From Odontesthes bonariensis (taxonomy: Eukaryota; Chordata; Actinopteri; Atheriniformes; Atherinopsidae), in NCBI RefSeq assembly GCF_027942865.1, contig NC_134510.1:24111209-24175208 (forward strand): a stretch of DNA of 64,000 bases, read 5' to 3'. A model generated the notes under the pieces. The model saw only the letters and a program-made list of their open reading frames with translations, did not search any database and was not told the DNA's origin. A program made the translations under genes and the position numbers. This document shows positions 1-11,676 of the stretch, piece by piece. Each line of letters begins with the position of its first letter. Positions within the stretch are counted from its first letter, which is position 1.

Positions 1-738
1 CCAAGCATGAGCCAGTGGATTTGCACTGTTGTTTCTCTCGTGAGAGTGAAGATGATGCGTACAGCTGTTTTCAGACGGCTTCACCAGACCCACAATATAA
101 CATGACTTCTGCCCCTGAGGAGCTCTCACTTGACAAAATATGTGACCTTCACAATATTATCAAGAAGAGGTAGGACAGTACTGCATCTCTTTTCTTTCTT
201 TGATGCGTTTCTAAAAAAAACTTTTTGTCAAGAAGCATTCGAATGTGCAGAAATATCTTCCAACTTCAAGTGTATTCGGTGTTGTTATAGAACATTCTGA
301 ACATATAAGCACAATCTGTAAAAAATCTAATGATGAGTAATAATGTGACTGTGTGTAGGTTACCCGTTGGGGTTCCTCTCAAGACCTTTGTGAGCCAATG
401 CTGCCCCCTGTCTGAACAAGACACGACTACCTGTTTGGTGCAAAAGGTGAGTTAGAAGGCAAGTGCATCAAATTAAGGCAAACAGAAATCATTTTATGTG
501 TAATAATGAAGGTTTAAGAGTTATTCCTTTCTTTTATGTGGGTTTGTTCTCTCAATTAAATCAGCTCGATGAAATATCCCAGAACCTGTGCTCATCTGAG
601 AAGACCTCTTCTCCGGCTGTCCGCCGCTGTTGCAAGATGACCTCACAAGAAGAGATCTCCCAGTGCGTCTCCAAAATTGTCATGAATGCCATCGCCAAAG
701 CAGCCAAGAAGATGAGGAAAAGGTGCCCCATTTCCTAA
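1..738 (+). CDS. ecm1: Extracellular matrix protein 1-like, C-terminal exons (partial, 5' end outside window)
   Basis: Three coding exons join in one frame: 1-169, 359-446 and 565-738, ending in TAA at 736-738, each bounded by GT/AG sites. The protein shows the double-cysteine spacing of ECM1 (HCCFSRES, SQCCPLSEQ, RRCCKMTSQEE), a family of secreted glycoproteins with albumin-like cysteine-rich repeats that bind matrix partners such as perlecan and MMP9. The spacing of the last repeats and the DPQYNMT segment after the first CC exon fit the tail of ECM1. Mammalian ECM1 also lies on the 1q21 block that holds the downstream genes here, which supports the call. The protein ends in a basic stretch (AKKMRKRCPIS). 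An albumin-superfamily paralogue is the main alternative. The N-terminal part is not in the window. Confidence 0.72.
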
Positions 739-1118
739 ACCCTTATGCTCTCTTGTTGGCACTGGGCTGTCTGTGAAAATGGTAAGCCATAAAGATAAAG
801 AGTGATGTCACGATGCACTTAAAGGTCCGAAAGATGGAAAGATTGCGCAAATTGTGGACCAAATTCTTCCCTCTTCTGCCAGTGTTGGTTACCAAGAATC
901 ACTTCAAATCCATTGCTAACAATATACTACTGTTAGAGGTATCGTTTTTAAAAACATACTCTTGTCTCACTGTACCACTATTTTCGTTTTTTTTTTATAT
1001 ATATATATCTGCTCTTTACATATTTGAGTTTGAATACAGTCTGCTGAAATATTACCCGACAAGATCGGTATCTTCTTTTTTATGGTTGTGAAGTCAAGAT
1101 TATATCTGAAACAGTTCT

Positions 1119-1124
1119 AATAAA
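1119..1124 (+). other. Polyadenylation signal of the ecm1-like gene
   Basis: An AATAAA hexamer lies 380 bases after the ecm1-like stop codon and is followed by a GT-rich stretch (TGTTGATGTTTCCTCTGTGTG), the usual layout of a vertebrate 3' end. The 3' UTR before it is AT-rich and I see no other gene in it. Confidence 0.6.
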
Positions 1125-2287
1125 ACACATGTTGATGTTTCCTCTGTGTGGTTTACTGTGTGACTGCTGCAGTCAGTTGAACTAATGCAAATGTGATAGT
1201 GTTGGTGATAAAGACAAAGACGCAATGACAGGCTAAGATTTCTTTGAACACTAGTGTTGAGCAAATGGCTTGTGCATGATAAATTCAAAGCAACCCCCCA
1301 CAGCCCCTTCTGTCAAGAGCTGAATGCGGATGATGGCATTTATTTAGTGTTATTTATTTATTAATTAATTAATTATTATTTATTAATTTCACATAGAAAC
1401 GGTATGTTGGAGAAATGAATTCAGTGAAGTTTAGATCAGAACTGGCATTGTTTGTCTCATGGTTAGGTCTGTTTTTGCTCCATCTTGGACTAAGCAGGAA
1501 CCTACGGTCTATCAATTGTTCTGCAAATTCTACCAAAGAATAGGTAAAGAGGGAAGGACTTAATGTTTTCAACTGGTCACGTCAGTGTCCTAACCTTGAT
1601 CCAACAGAGACGTTGTCTAAGGAGCTGAAGGGAAGGTTTGCCTGAGGAAACGGACCAATTTTTTTCCCAAAGTTTAAGCTGTTTTGTACCGACGAATGGT
1701 ACGACTTCATTTACATTCAGTAATTTAGCAGAAGCTTTTTTGGTAAGGAACTTACAAGTGAGAAAAAAAGCATTCAGGCATTGGTGCAGTAAGAAACCGC
1801 GGTCTATACATAGAGTGCTTAGTCAACAATGATAAGAAAAAAAAAAAAAACATCTGAAGGACAGGATACAAGTATGGAAGTGGAAAGACTAAAATCTTCA
1901 TCAGTAATTAAAAGTAACCAGAAACATACAGCTGTTAGTGTTGCACAAGGGGGTCACCTCAAATAAATCAAAGCAAATGTTGAATTGCATTTGCCATCAA
2001 CAGATCAGTCAACTATTGCATGGTTACTGAAAGTCGCATCTTTTAAAGTTATGTGTGGATAATATAGCCAAACTGCACATGAAAGCTAATCCCTTTTTCC
2101 ATTTCTGTGTTGTTCTGATAACATTTTGAGACGCTTTTACAACACTTTTGAGCGGGGGGCATATTGGCTCCTCAGTAAAACTGAAACTAAAACCGTTCCG
2201 CGTCCATCCACTGGGGGCGCTGCCGTGCTGCTGCGACATGGGCATCAGAATCAACCGTCGGCGTGTGATGTGAACGGTCAAAACGTA
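1125..2287. other. Spacer and probable pip5k1a promoter/5' leader
   Basis: No gene was recognised here. The stretch 1330-1390 is almost pure A/T. Towards the end (about 2140-2290) the composition becomes CG-containing, as expected for the first exon and promoter of pip5k1a. A short upstream reading frame starts at 2238 in this leader and is reported separately. Transcription start cannot be placed from sequence alone. Confidence 0.4.
2238..2273 (+). other. Upstream ORF in the presumed pip5k1a leader
   Basis: An ATG at 2238 opens a frame of 11 codons, with TGA at 2271-2273, and closes 14 bases before the pip5k1a ATG at 2288. If transcription begins upstream, ribosomes would meet it first. Whether it lies in the mRNA is inference, since the 5' end of the transcript is unknown. 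Confidence 0.35.
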
Positions 2288-5200
2288 ATGGCGACTGCTG
2301 GAACAGCAGACTCGGGATCAGCAGTCCCGACAGGTACACTGTTTATATATCTCCTTCGTGTTTTGGCGAAAAAAAAAAAAAAAAAGAATATGTTAACAGA
2401 TCGTTGTAGGTTTTTATAACAAGGAGAGGGTTGTTTTTTGTGGTGGCTGTGGCTCTCTCGTGTCCTGCTTAGCCAGTTAGCAGGTTAGCATTAAGGATTC
2501 CAGCCTAACAAATGAACTGAGCGATAGCTATAGCTTGTTAAGCTGCCTGGTTAATAAACCGCAGCGGTGGGGCTTTTGTTGGACACACGGTTGTGTGGTC
2601 TCGAAACCGACTGCGTTTAGACCGAGTCATCTTTAGATTTTGAATACATGTTAAGAAAAGAAAAAAGCGCCAGGACCACGTTGACTAAAGTGAGGGATTG
2701 TTCGTTACCGAGCCGGCTGTGTCGTTAAGGTTTGATGGTGTTCGTACGGCAATGAAGCAGCTGCACGCAGGAAGTTAAAGGATGATCGGTGGTTAACACC
2801 AGTTTTAAGTTTGGGGAAGTCAATCGGACATGTCCATCCATTGGAAGTCAACGACAGCTTTTCTGTTACCCCCTCGCCTTTATCTCCTGCTCAACCCTCC
2901 TCTCCCTCGGTCTGTTTCTGTCCACGTTCACGATAAACAGAGAAGAAATCTACTTTTCATTTGTCATGGCCTCTGCCAAAGGTTTAGCATTTGATATGAT
3001 GTACTATCTGAGTGATACACGATCTCTGCTCGTCGTGCTTATGGAATTAATGAAATGTCTTTAATTATTTACTCCCCTGACCTTGTTCACCCTATCAAAG
3101 CCTTATCAAGGATCACATATTTCTGATTTATGCGTCGTTGGTTGTTTAAGTCCTACTTGGTTTTCTACCGGCCACACAAACACAGACTGATGGTGGGCAA
3201 GTCATGTGCTATCAGAGGCTTCTTATTTTCAGGGGATTGGGCAGATGATGGGAACATGCATTTTACTAATCCGTTTAGTAGTGCTCCTCTTATTACCCTC
3301 CCTGAGCAGAGCAGAGTTGCTCTTCCCTCAGTAACCACCCAGTCTGAATCAGTGAATTAAAAATAGTGGCTTTAAAGCACTCCAACATGGCTGAGATCCA
3401 GAGATGGTACAAATACAAGATGTAGCATTTTGTCAAGCGCACGTCCTCAGACAGTAACTAAATGTGGTTTCTGTCCCAGCTTTTATTGGCCTTGTTTCCT
3501 ATTTGGGCCAAGAACCAGTATATTTACAGCCTCTGCACAGACTGAAACATCTTAAAGCGTGTGCATGTCCCATATTACTGCATAGCTGCAGGCTACTTGT
3601 TAAAAAAAAAAAAAAAAAAAGGCTGGATGGGACTTATTTAGTATACAGAGAGGAACAGATGGTTCGTCTATTGTAAGGCCTTCCACTGATGAGCTGAAGT
3701 CATTGTTAAGTAATCAGGTTAGTTTAATTCCTATCCCAAATCTGCTGCACAGTGTGTTATTAACGCGCTCCAAAATGAGCGTTGAGGAAAAAAAACATTT
3801 TAAAAACTAGAGGTGAAATTATGAATATTTTCATTGTGGATTAATCAGCCAAGTAATGAATTAACTCAGATCAAATCATCAGGCTTTCTGAGCTGGAACG
3901 AGGAAATGTTTTCTCATCTAGTAGCTTACGTGTCTAATTGTTTCAGCATCGGATAATCTCTATGTCTGTCTTAATTTGTTCAGCGCTGCTCACTTACTCA
4001 CTAGGGTAAGCCAGTTAGGCTGACCATTTCCTGCTCCACAGATATCAGGACTCAGTTCTGGAGGAGAGCGTTGCAGCGAGGTACCCGCATGGGCGTGCGT
4101 GCGTGAGTGTTTCTGTGTGTGTGCAGAAACTGCATGAGTAGTGATGACATCGTGTGTCTTTTTACATAATGGGAGAGAATGTGGGCAGACCGATGCTCAT
4201 TGTTTCCCGATGGATCGCAGCGTGTCCCTGTTAACTGAGATGAGATGCATGAACTTCAGCGTTTCTGCCTTGTTATTAACGCTCCCACATTTCTTGCGTT
4301 GAAATGTCTTCTTGCTGTGCCTCAGCTGGATTGAATTTGTGGGGCAGAGATAGATTTTTCACACTAGAGGGCTGTTACTGCGGGCGTATCATCTTTTCAA
4401 CCCTCAGTCTTTTGTATATGTATTGACCAAAGGCACTACGGTATTGGAGTAGATGTTGCTATTGGTTACAGGCGAGGGATGATCGCACAGTGGGCGAGGT
4501 AGCAAGTTTATACAGCAAGTTTATGTAAGGACCCAGTTGTGTGCTTTCCTGACAAAATGTCTCACACATCCAGAGAGTGTTGGCATTAACTCTCAGCATG
4601 TGCACCCTCACAACTTCACTGCTTATGCATTGTTTGCCGACTGTTCAAAAAGGCTTCATTTAGGGGATTTTAATGCTGAAGTTAATACCAGTGATTAAAG
4701 CAAATGTATTGTGACGCACTAAATAGGCTGCGGAGGGTGGGAAAACCCCCAGAAATTGTACCAATTTTCTAAAAGGATGCCGTGATGTTGACACGTCTTG
4801 GGGCAGCAGATGAATATGGAGCAGCCAGCTCAGGGGAGAAGCGGTTCCAGCTCACATAGAGCTTCGTGTTTCGGGTGCAACTGTCAGTAACTGTGGACAC
4901 ATTTAGGCCTGGGCTCATCGTAGTCCTTAGAGTCATCAGCCAATGCTGGAAATAGACCTGATAATTAACCAGCAGAGGGCTTAATAAACAGTCATAAGAA
5001 AATTGTTCCATGACAAAGGCTTCCAGTTTAGTCGAGCGTCAACTTCACACTGACTGCATGGGTTTCCTTATGTCTTATTTCCCTGTATATTCTCTGGACG
5101 TGGTCTTCCTTGCATTGTGGTTCACAGTTTTATTGTTTTTTTTCTGTCCTCAGGGACCAGCAGCATTCGAAAAATGGCCCCTGCAGAGGTAAGGATGTCG

Positions 5201-8200
5201 GGGGAAATGCTTAAAAAAAACTATATCCATGTAGTAATGTAAATGTTGAACTTGGGAAGGAGACCAGATTGAGATACAAGTCACGAAAGGTTTATTGTGA
5301 AAGTAGAAGCTTGATAAGTCAATGAGTAAACGCATGAGAAAGTATGTGTTCCAGTTTTAGTATCAGCTGATGGTTTAGTTCCATCAGGATCATGTGAGGA
5401 TGTTTATTCTGCATGATCTGAAGCTCAGACACTGCACACATAGCCCTTTGTCCTCTGTGTGTGTACACACACAACCGCACACGTGATCACACCATGTCTG
5501 ATTTCCCCCTCCGTCCTGCTCCTCAGATGCCTGGCTCTTCGGGCACAACTCAGAGTATGAAGAAGACCATTGGACACCGGGGAGTTGAGACCACCACAGG
5601 GGAGACCACGTACAAAAAGGTGAGGGTAGATGTGTACCAGTTGTTTGCTGCACCGAGCGACACCGCTGCGGGCCCACGTGTGTGGTGTTTATGCCCTATA
5701 ATTAGTTCCTCTAACTCAAAGCCCAGAAATAGCAAGTGAAACAACATAAGTCACAAGGGCAAAATAATGTTTGTTCCAGTGCTTAGTCTGCTTCCCTCCC
5801 TGACCTCTTTAGACCACATCGTCTGCCTTAAAAGGTGCAATCCAATTGGGCATCACTCACACAGTTGGCAGCTTAAGCCAAAAGGCGGAAAGGGACGTTC
5901 TCATGCAGGACTTCGTGGTGGTCGAAAGCATCTTCTTCCCCGGGTTTGTAAAACAAAAAGATTGATTATTTCTTTCTTTTTCAGTTCAGATAGCTTGTAT
6001 ACAACCTTCTTTCTCTTGCTCTGTTTTTATCTGTTTCTGCATGTGTCTGCAGTGAAGGCAGTAACCTGACCCCCGCTCATCACTACAGTGACTTTCGCTT
6101 TAAGACCTACGCCCCTATCGCCTTCCGTTACTTCAGAGAACTGTTTGGCATCCGGCCTGATGACTACCTGGTCAGTACTTGTGCAGAGCACATCCTGCCA
6201 TGTTCCCAACAACAGCTATTGTTACGGCTTTCTGTATATGTTGATACATTCTGTGATTTTTAACCTAGTTTTGGGGGGTTAAACAAAAAATGAGGGCCGC
6301 GCACTCTCTTATGACAGTTGTGACAATGAATAAGAGAGTGCGCGGTCCTCATTTTTTATGTTTAAAAATGATGTTTTAAAGATCTTAGTGGTTTTTATCT
6401 ACAATACGGACACATTTGTTTGCACTGTGGGTGTGAATCTGCGCCACCACTGCATGAATGTGAGGCCACAATTTGAATTTTCCTCTTGACTTGATCACTG
6501 ATGTCTCTCTTTTTTTTTATTTATTTATTTTTTTTGTTGTCATCATCAGAAAAGCTTCCATCGGTTAGAAATTGACTTTCTGTGACTTTCTCTTTCATGC
6601 CAAGAAAGTAACTGGGCAAATATGGGGTCATTCTCAAATATAAGCATGTGTTTCTTTATTGTAATGTAAGTGTGGTATCATAACTTTATCAGCTCAATAT
6701 AGACTCAAATGTTCTGACCCGATCCTGATGCAGACTTCTCTTTCCGTTGCAGTATTCTTTGTGTAACGAGCCGTTGATTGAGCTGTCGAACCCCGGAGCC
6801 AGTGGATCCCTCTTTTACGTTTCTAGCGACGATGAGTTCATCATCAAGACTGTTCAACACAAAGAGGCAGAATTCCTCCAGAAACTCTTACCGGGCTACT
6901 TCATGGTGAGTCTGAGTGGATCTGAAGGTCAAATCGGTCATTTAAATCGGCTCCAATCAGCTTTAAATCAATCAACTCAAAGTTGTAATAGGGTTTTCTG
7001 GGAGATTCTTCAGTCATAAGATAAAATGGTGACAGGTGAGGGCGTCCGGTTCAGTATAAAAGGAACAAACACCCGTCTTTCCAAACAGGGATGGTTCACA
7101 GCTCACCACTTTGTGCCAGGTTTGGTTGGTCCAACAATCGCCAGTAGGTTAAAAAGAATATTTATCTATGCAAAACTACAAAGAACGGTCTTTTGACATT
7201 TACAGTGACAATATTTGGGGAAATCTCAGTGCATAAAGGCACTGTCAGATGCATGTGACCTTAAAGGCTTCAGAGGGCACCTCTTGAGAATTTCTCCTCA
7301 TCGACTATCACTACATTGGATCAAGAGTACCTTTGACAACCATTTTAACTCAACGCAGTCTGCAGCTTCATCCAAAAGTGTCTGAAACTGTACAACAAGC
7401 CAGTCGCGTGTCAACTCTGTGTCGAAACGCTGCTGAGTTCTCTGAGAATGAGCTCATCTCAGACACCTGTGTCAGTGCCTGTGGTGACTTGCATAAACAT
7501 GGAGGTGACGTTGATGCCAATATGAATCGTAGAGAGACATAAACTACCATCAAGGCAACATCTTGTCCTGGGAGGTGTGTGCTTGTTTCAGCAGAAGAAT
7601 GCGAGACCTCGTTCTGTTTGACCTACAACTGTGCGGCGCCGCAGATGTGGAGTGCGTCTGCTGGCCTCCCTGCAGTCTGGATTTGTCTCCTGTTGAAATG
7701 TGAGGCGCATCATAAAGGGGAGAAAACCACAGACTTTTGATTAGTTTAAAAGTTGTATTCATCAAGAATGGTTTCTTTTATAAAACTGCAACAATTTGTG
7801 TCCTTTGCTCTAAAAAAAAAAACAGTCACATATTGGCATAAAAGCATCTCTCAAAACTTTTTGGGGGTGTTTTACTGGCATCCAAACAAAGTTGGTCGCT
7901 GAAGACATTGAAATCAATGTCTTTCGTTCTTGTGTCTGTTGAATAAAAGTTCAAATCCATTAGCAAGTCACAGAAGTTTAAGCTTTTGTTGCATCTTCGA
8001 AAACCTTCAAACTCTTTAGGTATTGGTATAATTATAATGAGAGTATGGAGTTTTAATTGTCTTCCGTACTCCTTTTCTCCTCCAGAACATAAACCAAAAC
8101 AAGCGCACCCTGCTACCTAAATTCTATGGACTGTACTGCGTTCAGGCGGGCGGGAAGAATATCCGTATTGTAGTGATGAACAATCTTCTGCCTCGAAACA

Positions 8201-11200
8201 TCCCCATGCACCTCAAATACGACCTGAAAGGCTCCACCTACAAGAGACGAGCTTCTCCTAAGGAAAGGGAAAAGGGTGTCCCCATTTACAAAGACCTGGA
8301 CTTCATCCAGGACATGCCTGACGGCCTGCTGCTGGAAGCGGACAACTACAACGCCTTGTGCAAGACTATTCAGAGGGACTGCCTGGTGAGTCGCAGATGG
8401 GCTGATTTTTATTCATGTGTTGTGCTCTGAAGTGTGTTTGAGTTTTTATCATCTTTATAAATGTGCGGCAATGTCAAAAGCCGTTCAAGGTTCGGTTATT
8501 ATTCCGAGGTTTTTAGGGGTTCGTTACATTCTGAAAATCAATGCCTTTATGAGATACTATTCTGCTGATGGTTCAACAAAGTGAGCAGCAGCTGCAGTGA
8601 CCTTGTTTTTGCGTGACACTGCAGGCTAATACTTTGTTTAATTCGAGGAATAGTATCAGTTCAAATGATAGAAATTATGACAGCATTCGACACAGAATAC
8701 TTAATTTAATGCATCATTTTGGTTTGTTGGTCTTATTTATCCTGTATTTGTCACTGATGCAAATCCTGAAATCGCTCTCTCCAGGCAAACATGGCCACGT
8801 TTGACTCCAGTGTCGAAGTCCAGGCTTAAAACAGCAGTTTACAAACCAAAGATTGATGTGACTGAGGGTTTATCACTTCAGTTATTTAGATTCTGCTGGT
8901 GTGAGCCAAACCAGAGCAGACATATTTGTTAAATGCTCTTCAGTTTGGAAAAAGTCTGCTGTGCGCTGTCCACACCAGCTAATCTATTGCATTCGTATGT
9001 TTCATGCAGCTCTTGCAGAGTTTCAAGATCATGGATTACAGCCTGTTGATGGGCATCCACAATATGGACCAGGCGAGTCGGGAGCGCAGCGGGGGCAGCT
9101 TGGGGGACAGCGTAGTGTCAGAGGGTGCCGTGACTCCAGATCAGCGTCGGCCACAAGCCCAGAGAAGTCTGTACTGCACGGCCCTGGAGTCCATTCAGGG
9201 GGAGGCTCGAGGGAAGGGAGCTCTGGATTCAGAGGACCAGTGAGTGTTACCGCCTGCACCCGGGTTTGAGCGGCTCTTTGTAATGCAGAGTGCGGCTGTG
9301 ACGTGTGTTGTTTCTCTGGCCTTGATCTTTCAGCATGGGAGGCATTCCAGCTCGCAATTCAAAAGGAGAGAGGTTGCTCATCTACATCGGCATCATCGAC
9401 ATTCTCCAGTCCTACAGGTAGGCGTCACAGGGCAGTTTGAATGACTTCCTTTAAAACGCTTCTCTCATTAGTGTGTGCAAAAGTGTAAGATGTGCTGAAT
9501 AGTATTATTTTGTTGTATGATCTAGGTTTATTAAGAAATTGGAGCACTCCTGGAAAGCTTTGGTCCATGACGGGGTAAGAGCTTGAATATTTCATATACT
9601 GTTGTTAAAGTATCAGCAGAAGTGGTAATACTGCTATCATTCAGCACAATAATATGAATAATTTAGTATTTACTGTTCAACTGGAATGAGTTATTAAGGA
9701 AAACTACTGCTGATTGGTAACTTAATGGACAGAATATCCTCACACACACAAACAGTTTTTTTTTATTGCATACTTGTTGTGTATTTGAGAATCGTAGTAA
9801 CTCTCACGTTGTAATTTTCCCTCTTTAGGACACGGTCTCAGTTCACAGACCAGGCTTTTATGCAGATCGTTTCCAGCAGTTCATGTGCAACACGGCGTTC
9901 AAGAAAATTCCACGTAAGCGTGCATATGTGTGCATTTTTGACATACTGACTTCTACAGTCTGTGTGGATCATTTTCTTAACTGTGGATTGGCCTTTTCAG
10001 TTAAACCCTCACCGTCTAAGAAGAGCCGTGGTGGAGGTCAGGGAGGACTTAGGAGGGCCCCTACTTTGGGGGCTCCCACCCCCCTCTCCCATATAAGTGG
10101 ACAGTCGGCCGTGGACTCCAGATTAGTCTATCACAGCCATTTTAAAAGCACAGAGTCGGAGGCTGAGGCTGGTAAGAGTTGCTGCATCACTGCTGATCTC
10201 TTCTGTAGATCCGTGGTTTACTGTATCCAACCCTTATTTAATTCATGTCTGCATCCAGATTGAGAATACTGGTGTGGATATTCTGAGACATTTTCCATCT
10301 TTATACTAACTCAGGGATGCAGTCAGGCAGACCAGATCTGGTTCCAAGGACGCCTCCGCTGACGGGGAACCCTTCTGACTGCGAGGTCAACCTCTCCACC
10401 TCATCACTAGGCAGCACAGGAGTTGCCTCCTCCTCTCCTCCCATACGGTAAGACGGTTAACTCTTCATCACACTTTGACGCTGTTTTAAAAGAGACATAC
10501 TTTTCTGAGGACATTACAACTCATACTTTTAGAACTATGAGGAGAGAGCAACTCCTCTTCTCTTCCCCTCTTACCTCTGTGTGCCGTAATTGAAATCTGT
10601 CCGACTGCTTTGAGCTACAGTGCAAATATAAACCGGAAACAAATCGCAGCCAAGAACTCTTGAAGCGCGTCATTATCATTCGACAGAGAGCAAACAGCCG
10701 CTTGTGTAAGGGCTGATGCTACGCTAAGGGCTAGCTGAGCTCAGACCGCTACTGTTTGACCATGGACAGTTGGTACTGTTCCCTCGTTTTGGCTTGTCGA
10801 CTCGAAATTCAAGTGTTGAACTGGTTTAGTTTGTTAAAAAGCTGCACCGCAGATGGGAGGGCTGAAGTTGGGTAGGCTGGCAGGTAACTTAATCCTTTAT
10901 TCAGAAATCACAGAGTAATTCCCCTCCGTCACACAACTGCTGTAAAAACGTGGGCTTAACTCTTTTCTCTCTGAGGTTAAGTGAACTGTCGGCTGCTGTT
11001 ATTACCAAAGAAAAAAGCTAGAGCAAAGGAGTTTAAAATTGTAATTCTTACAGCAAATGCTGTATTTCTACTTTAAAGAGGCTGGATAACAATACTCTGA
11101 GCTGGGACCTGCGACATGGCCCAGATGGGAGGTAGCCCCAAAAGAAAGTGACTGGGTTGTCTTATATGGAGTCTGTTTAGATTGTAGTGACTAAGGACAT

Positions 11201-11676
11201 CCAAGCATTTGCTTTTAATGTATTTAATTTAATGTTTGCTTAAAATGTTTTTTTTTTTTTATGTTACCTTTACCTTCTTCAGGTATGACTCTGACTTTCT
11301 TCCGCAGGTCTGTCGGAGTTGAAGTGCACAAATCAGCAAATACTGATTATGACCAGGGAGCCTCCCACAGGTACACAGCACAGCAGATTACAGACAGTGA
11401 TGTGTCAATACATACATCTTAACTAATATGCCTCTTTTAATTTGCTCATGTGATCCATTTTAGCCCATTTAACGTCACGTTTCTGTTCCAGTTTGGAGGC
11501 AGAAGGAGCTGCTGATAATTCCGGCAACCTGTCTGGAAACGAAGATGTTGTTTCTCTCTCCGACATCATCCCAGAAACCAACATCTGTTTTGTAAGTCTG
11601 AATGATTATTTGTACATTTATTATTTAAGTGATGGTTTTTAGTTGGTTACTAAAATTAGTTTCTATTTCACAGTAA
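2288..11676 (+). CDS. pip5k1a: Phosphatidylinositol-4-phosphate 5-kinase type 1 alpha
   Basis: Coding exons: 2288-2333, 5154-5188, 5527-5619, 5813-5943, 6053-6170, 6753-6905, 8086-8385, 9010-9239, 9334-9417, 9526-9574, 9829-9913, 10001-10171, 10315-10447, 11308-11370, 11492-11591 and 11674-11676. Phases agree throughout, giving about 597 aa (human 562). The enzyme makes PI(4,5)P2 from PI4P at the plasma membrane. Visible family marks are [18 protein letters not shown] at the kinase start, the glycine-rich [35 protein letters not shown], the catalytic [20 protein letters not shown] and the [20 protein letters not shown] part of the activation loop. The tail has [12 protein letters not shown], close to human PIP5K1A, which separates it from the 1B and 1C paralogues. 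The start was chosen because [14 protein letters not shown] joins in frame to the N-terminal exons. The final exon begins with the stop codon itself, so the tail ends ...IIPETNICF. Introns hold a hairpin element (about 6276) and transposon relics (about 7090). Confidence 0.95.
6276..6366. repeat. Long inverted repeat (hairpin/MITE-like) in pip5k1a intron 5
   Basis: Two arms of about 31 bases are near-perfect reverse complements. The left arm runs from TTAAACAAAAAATGAGGGCC to ACTCTCTTA, and the right arm from TAAGAGAGTGCGCGG to TTTTTATGTTTAA. A spacer of about 20 bases (TGACAGTTGTGACAATGAA) separates them. The outer ends read TTAAAC and GTTTAA. It resembles a miniature inverted-repeat element, and the RNA would fold into a strong stem in the pre-mRNA. 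Confidence 0.75.
7085..7800. mobile_element. Degraded DNA-transposon relic in pip5k1a intron 6
   Basis: The segment around 7620-7730 (CTGCAGTCTGGATTTGTCTCC then TTGAAATGTGAGGCGCATC) resembles, from memory, the 3' part of a dispersed fish DNA-transposon family in which a DDE-type transposase codes for LQSPDLSPIEN-like residues. No intact reading frame remains and the ends are not defined. It may belong to the same broad family as the element at 41572. A repeat-library search would decide. Confidence 0.35.
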
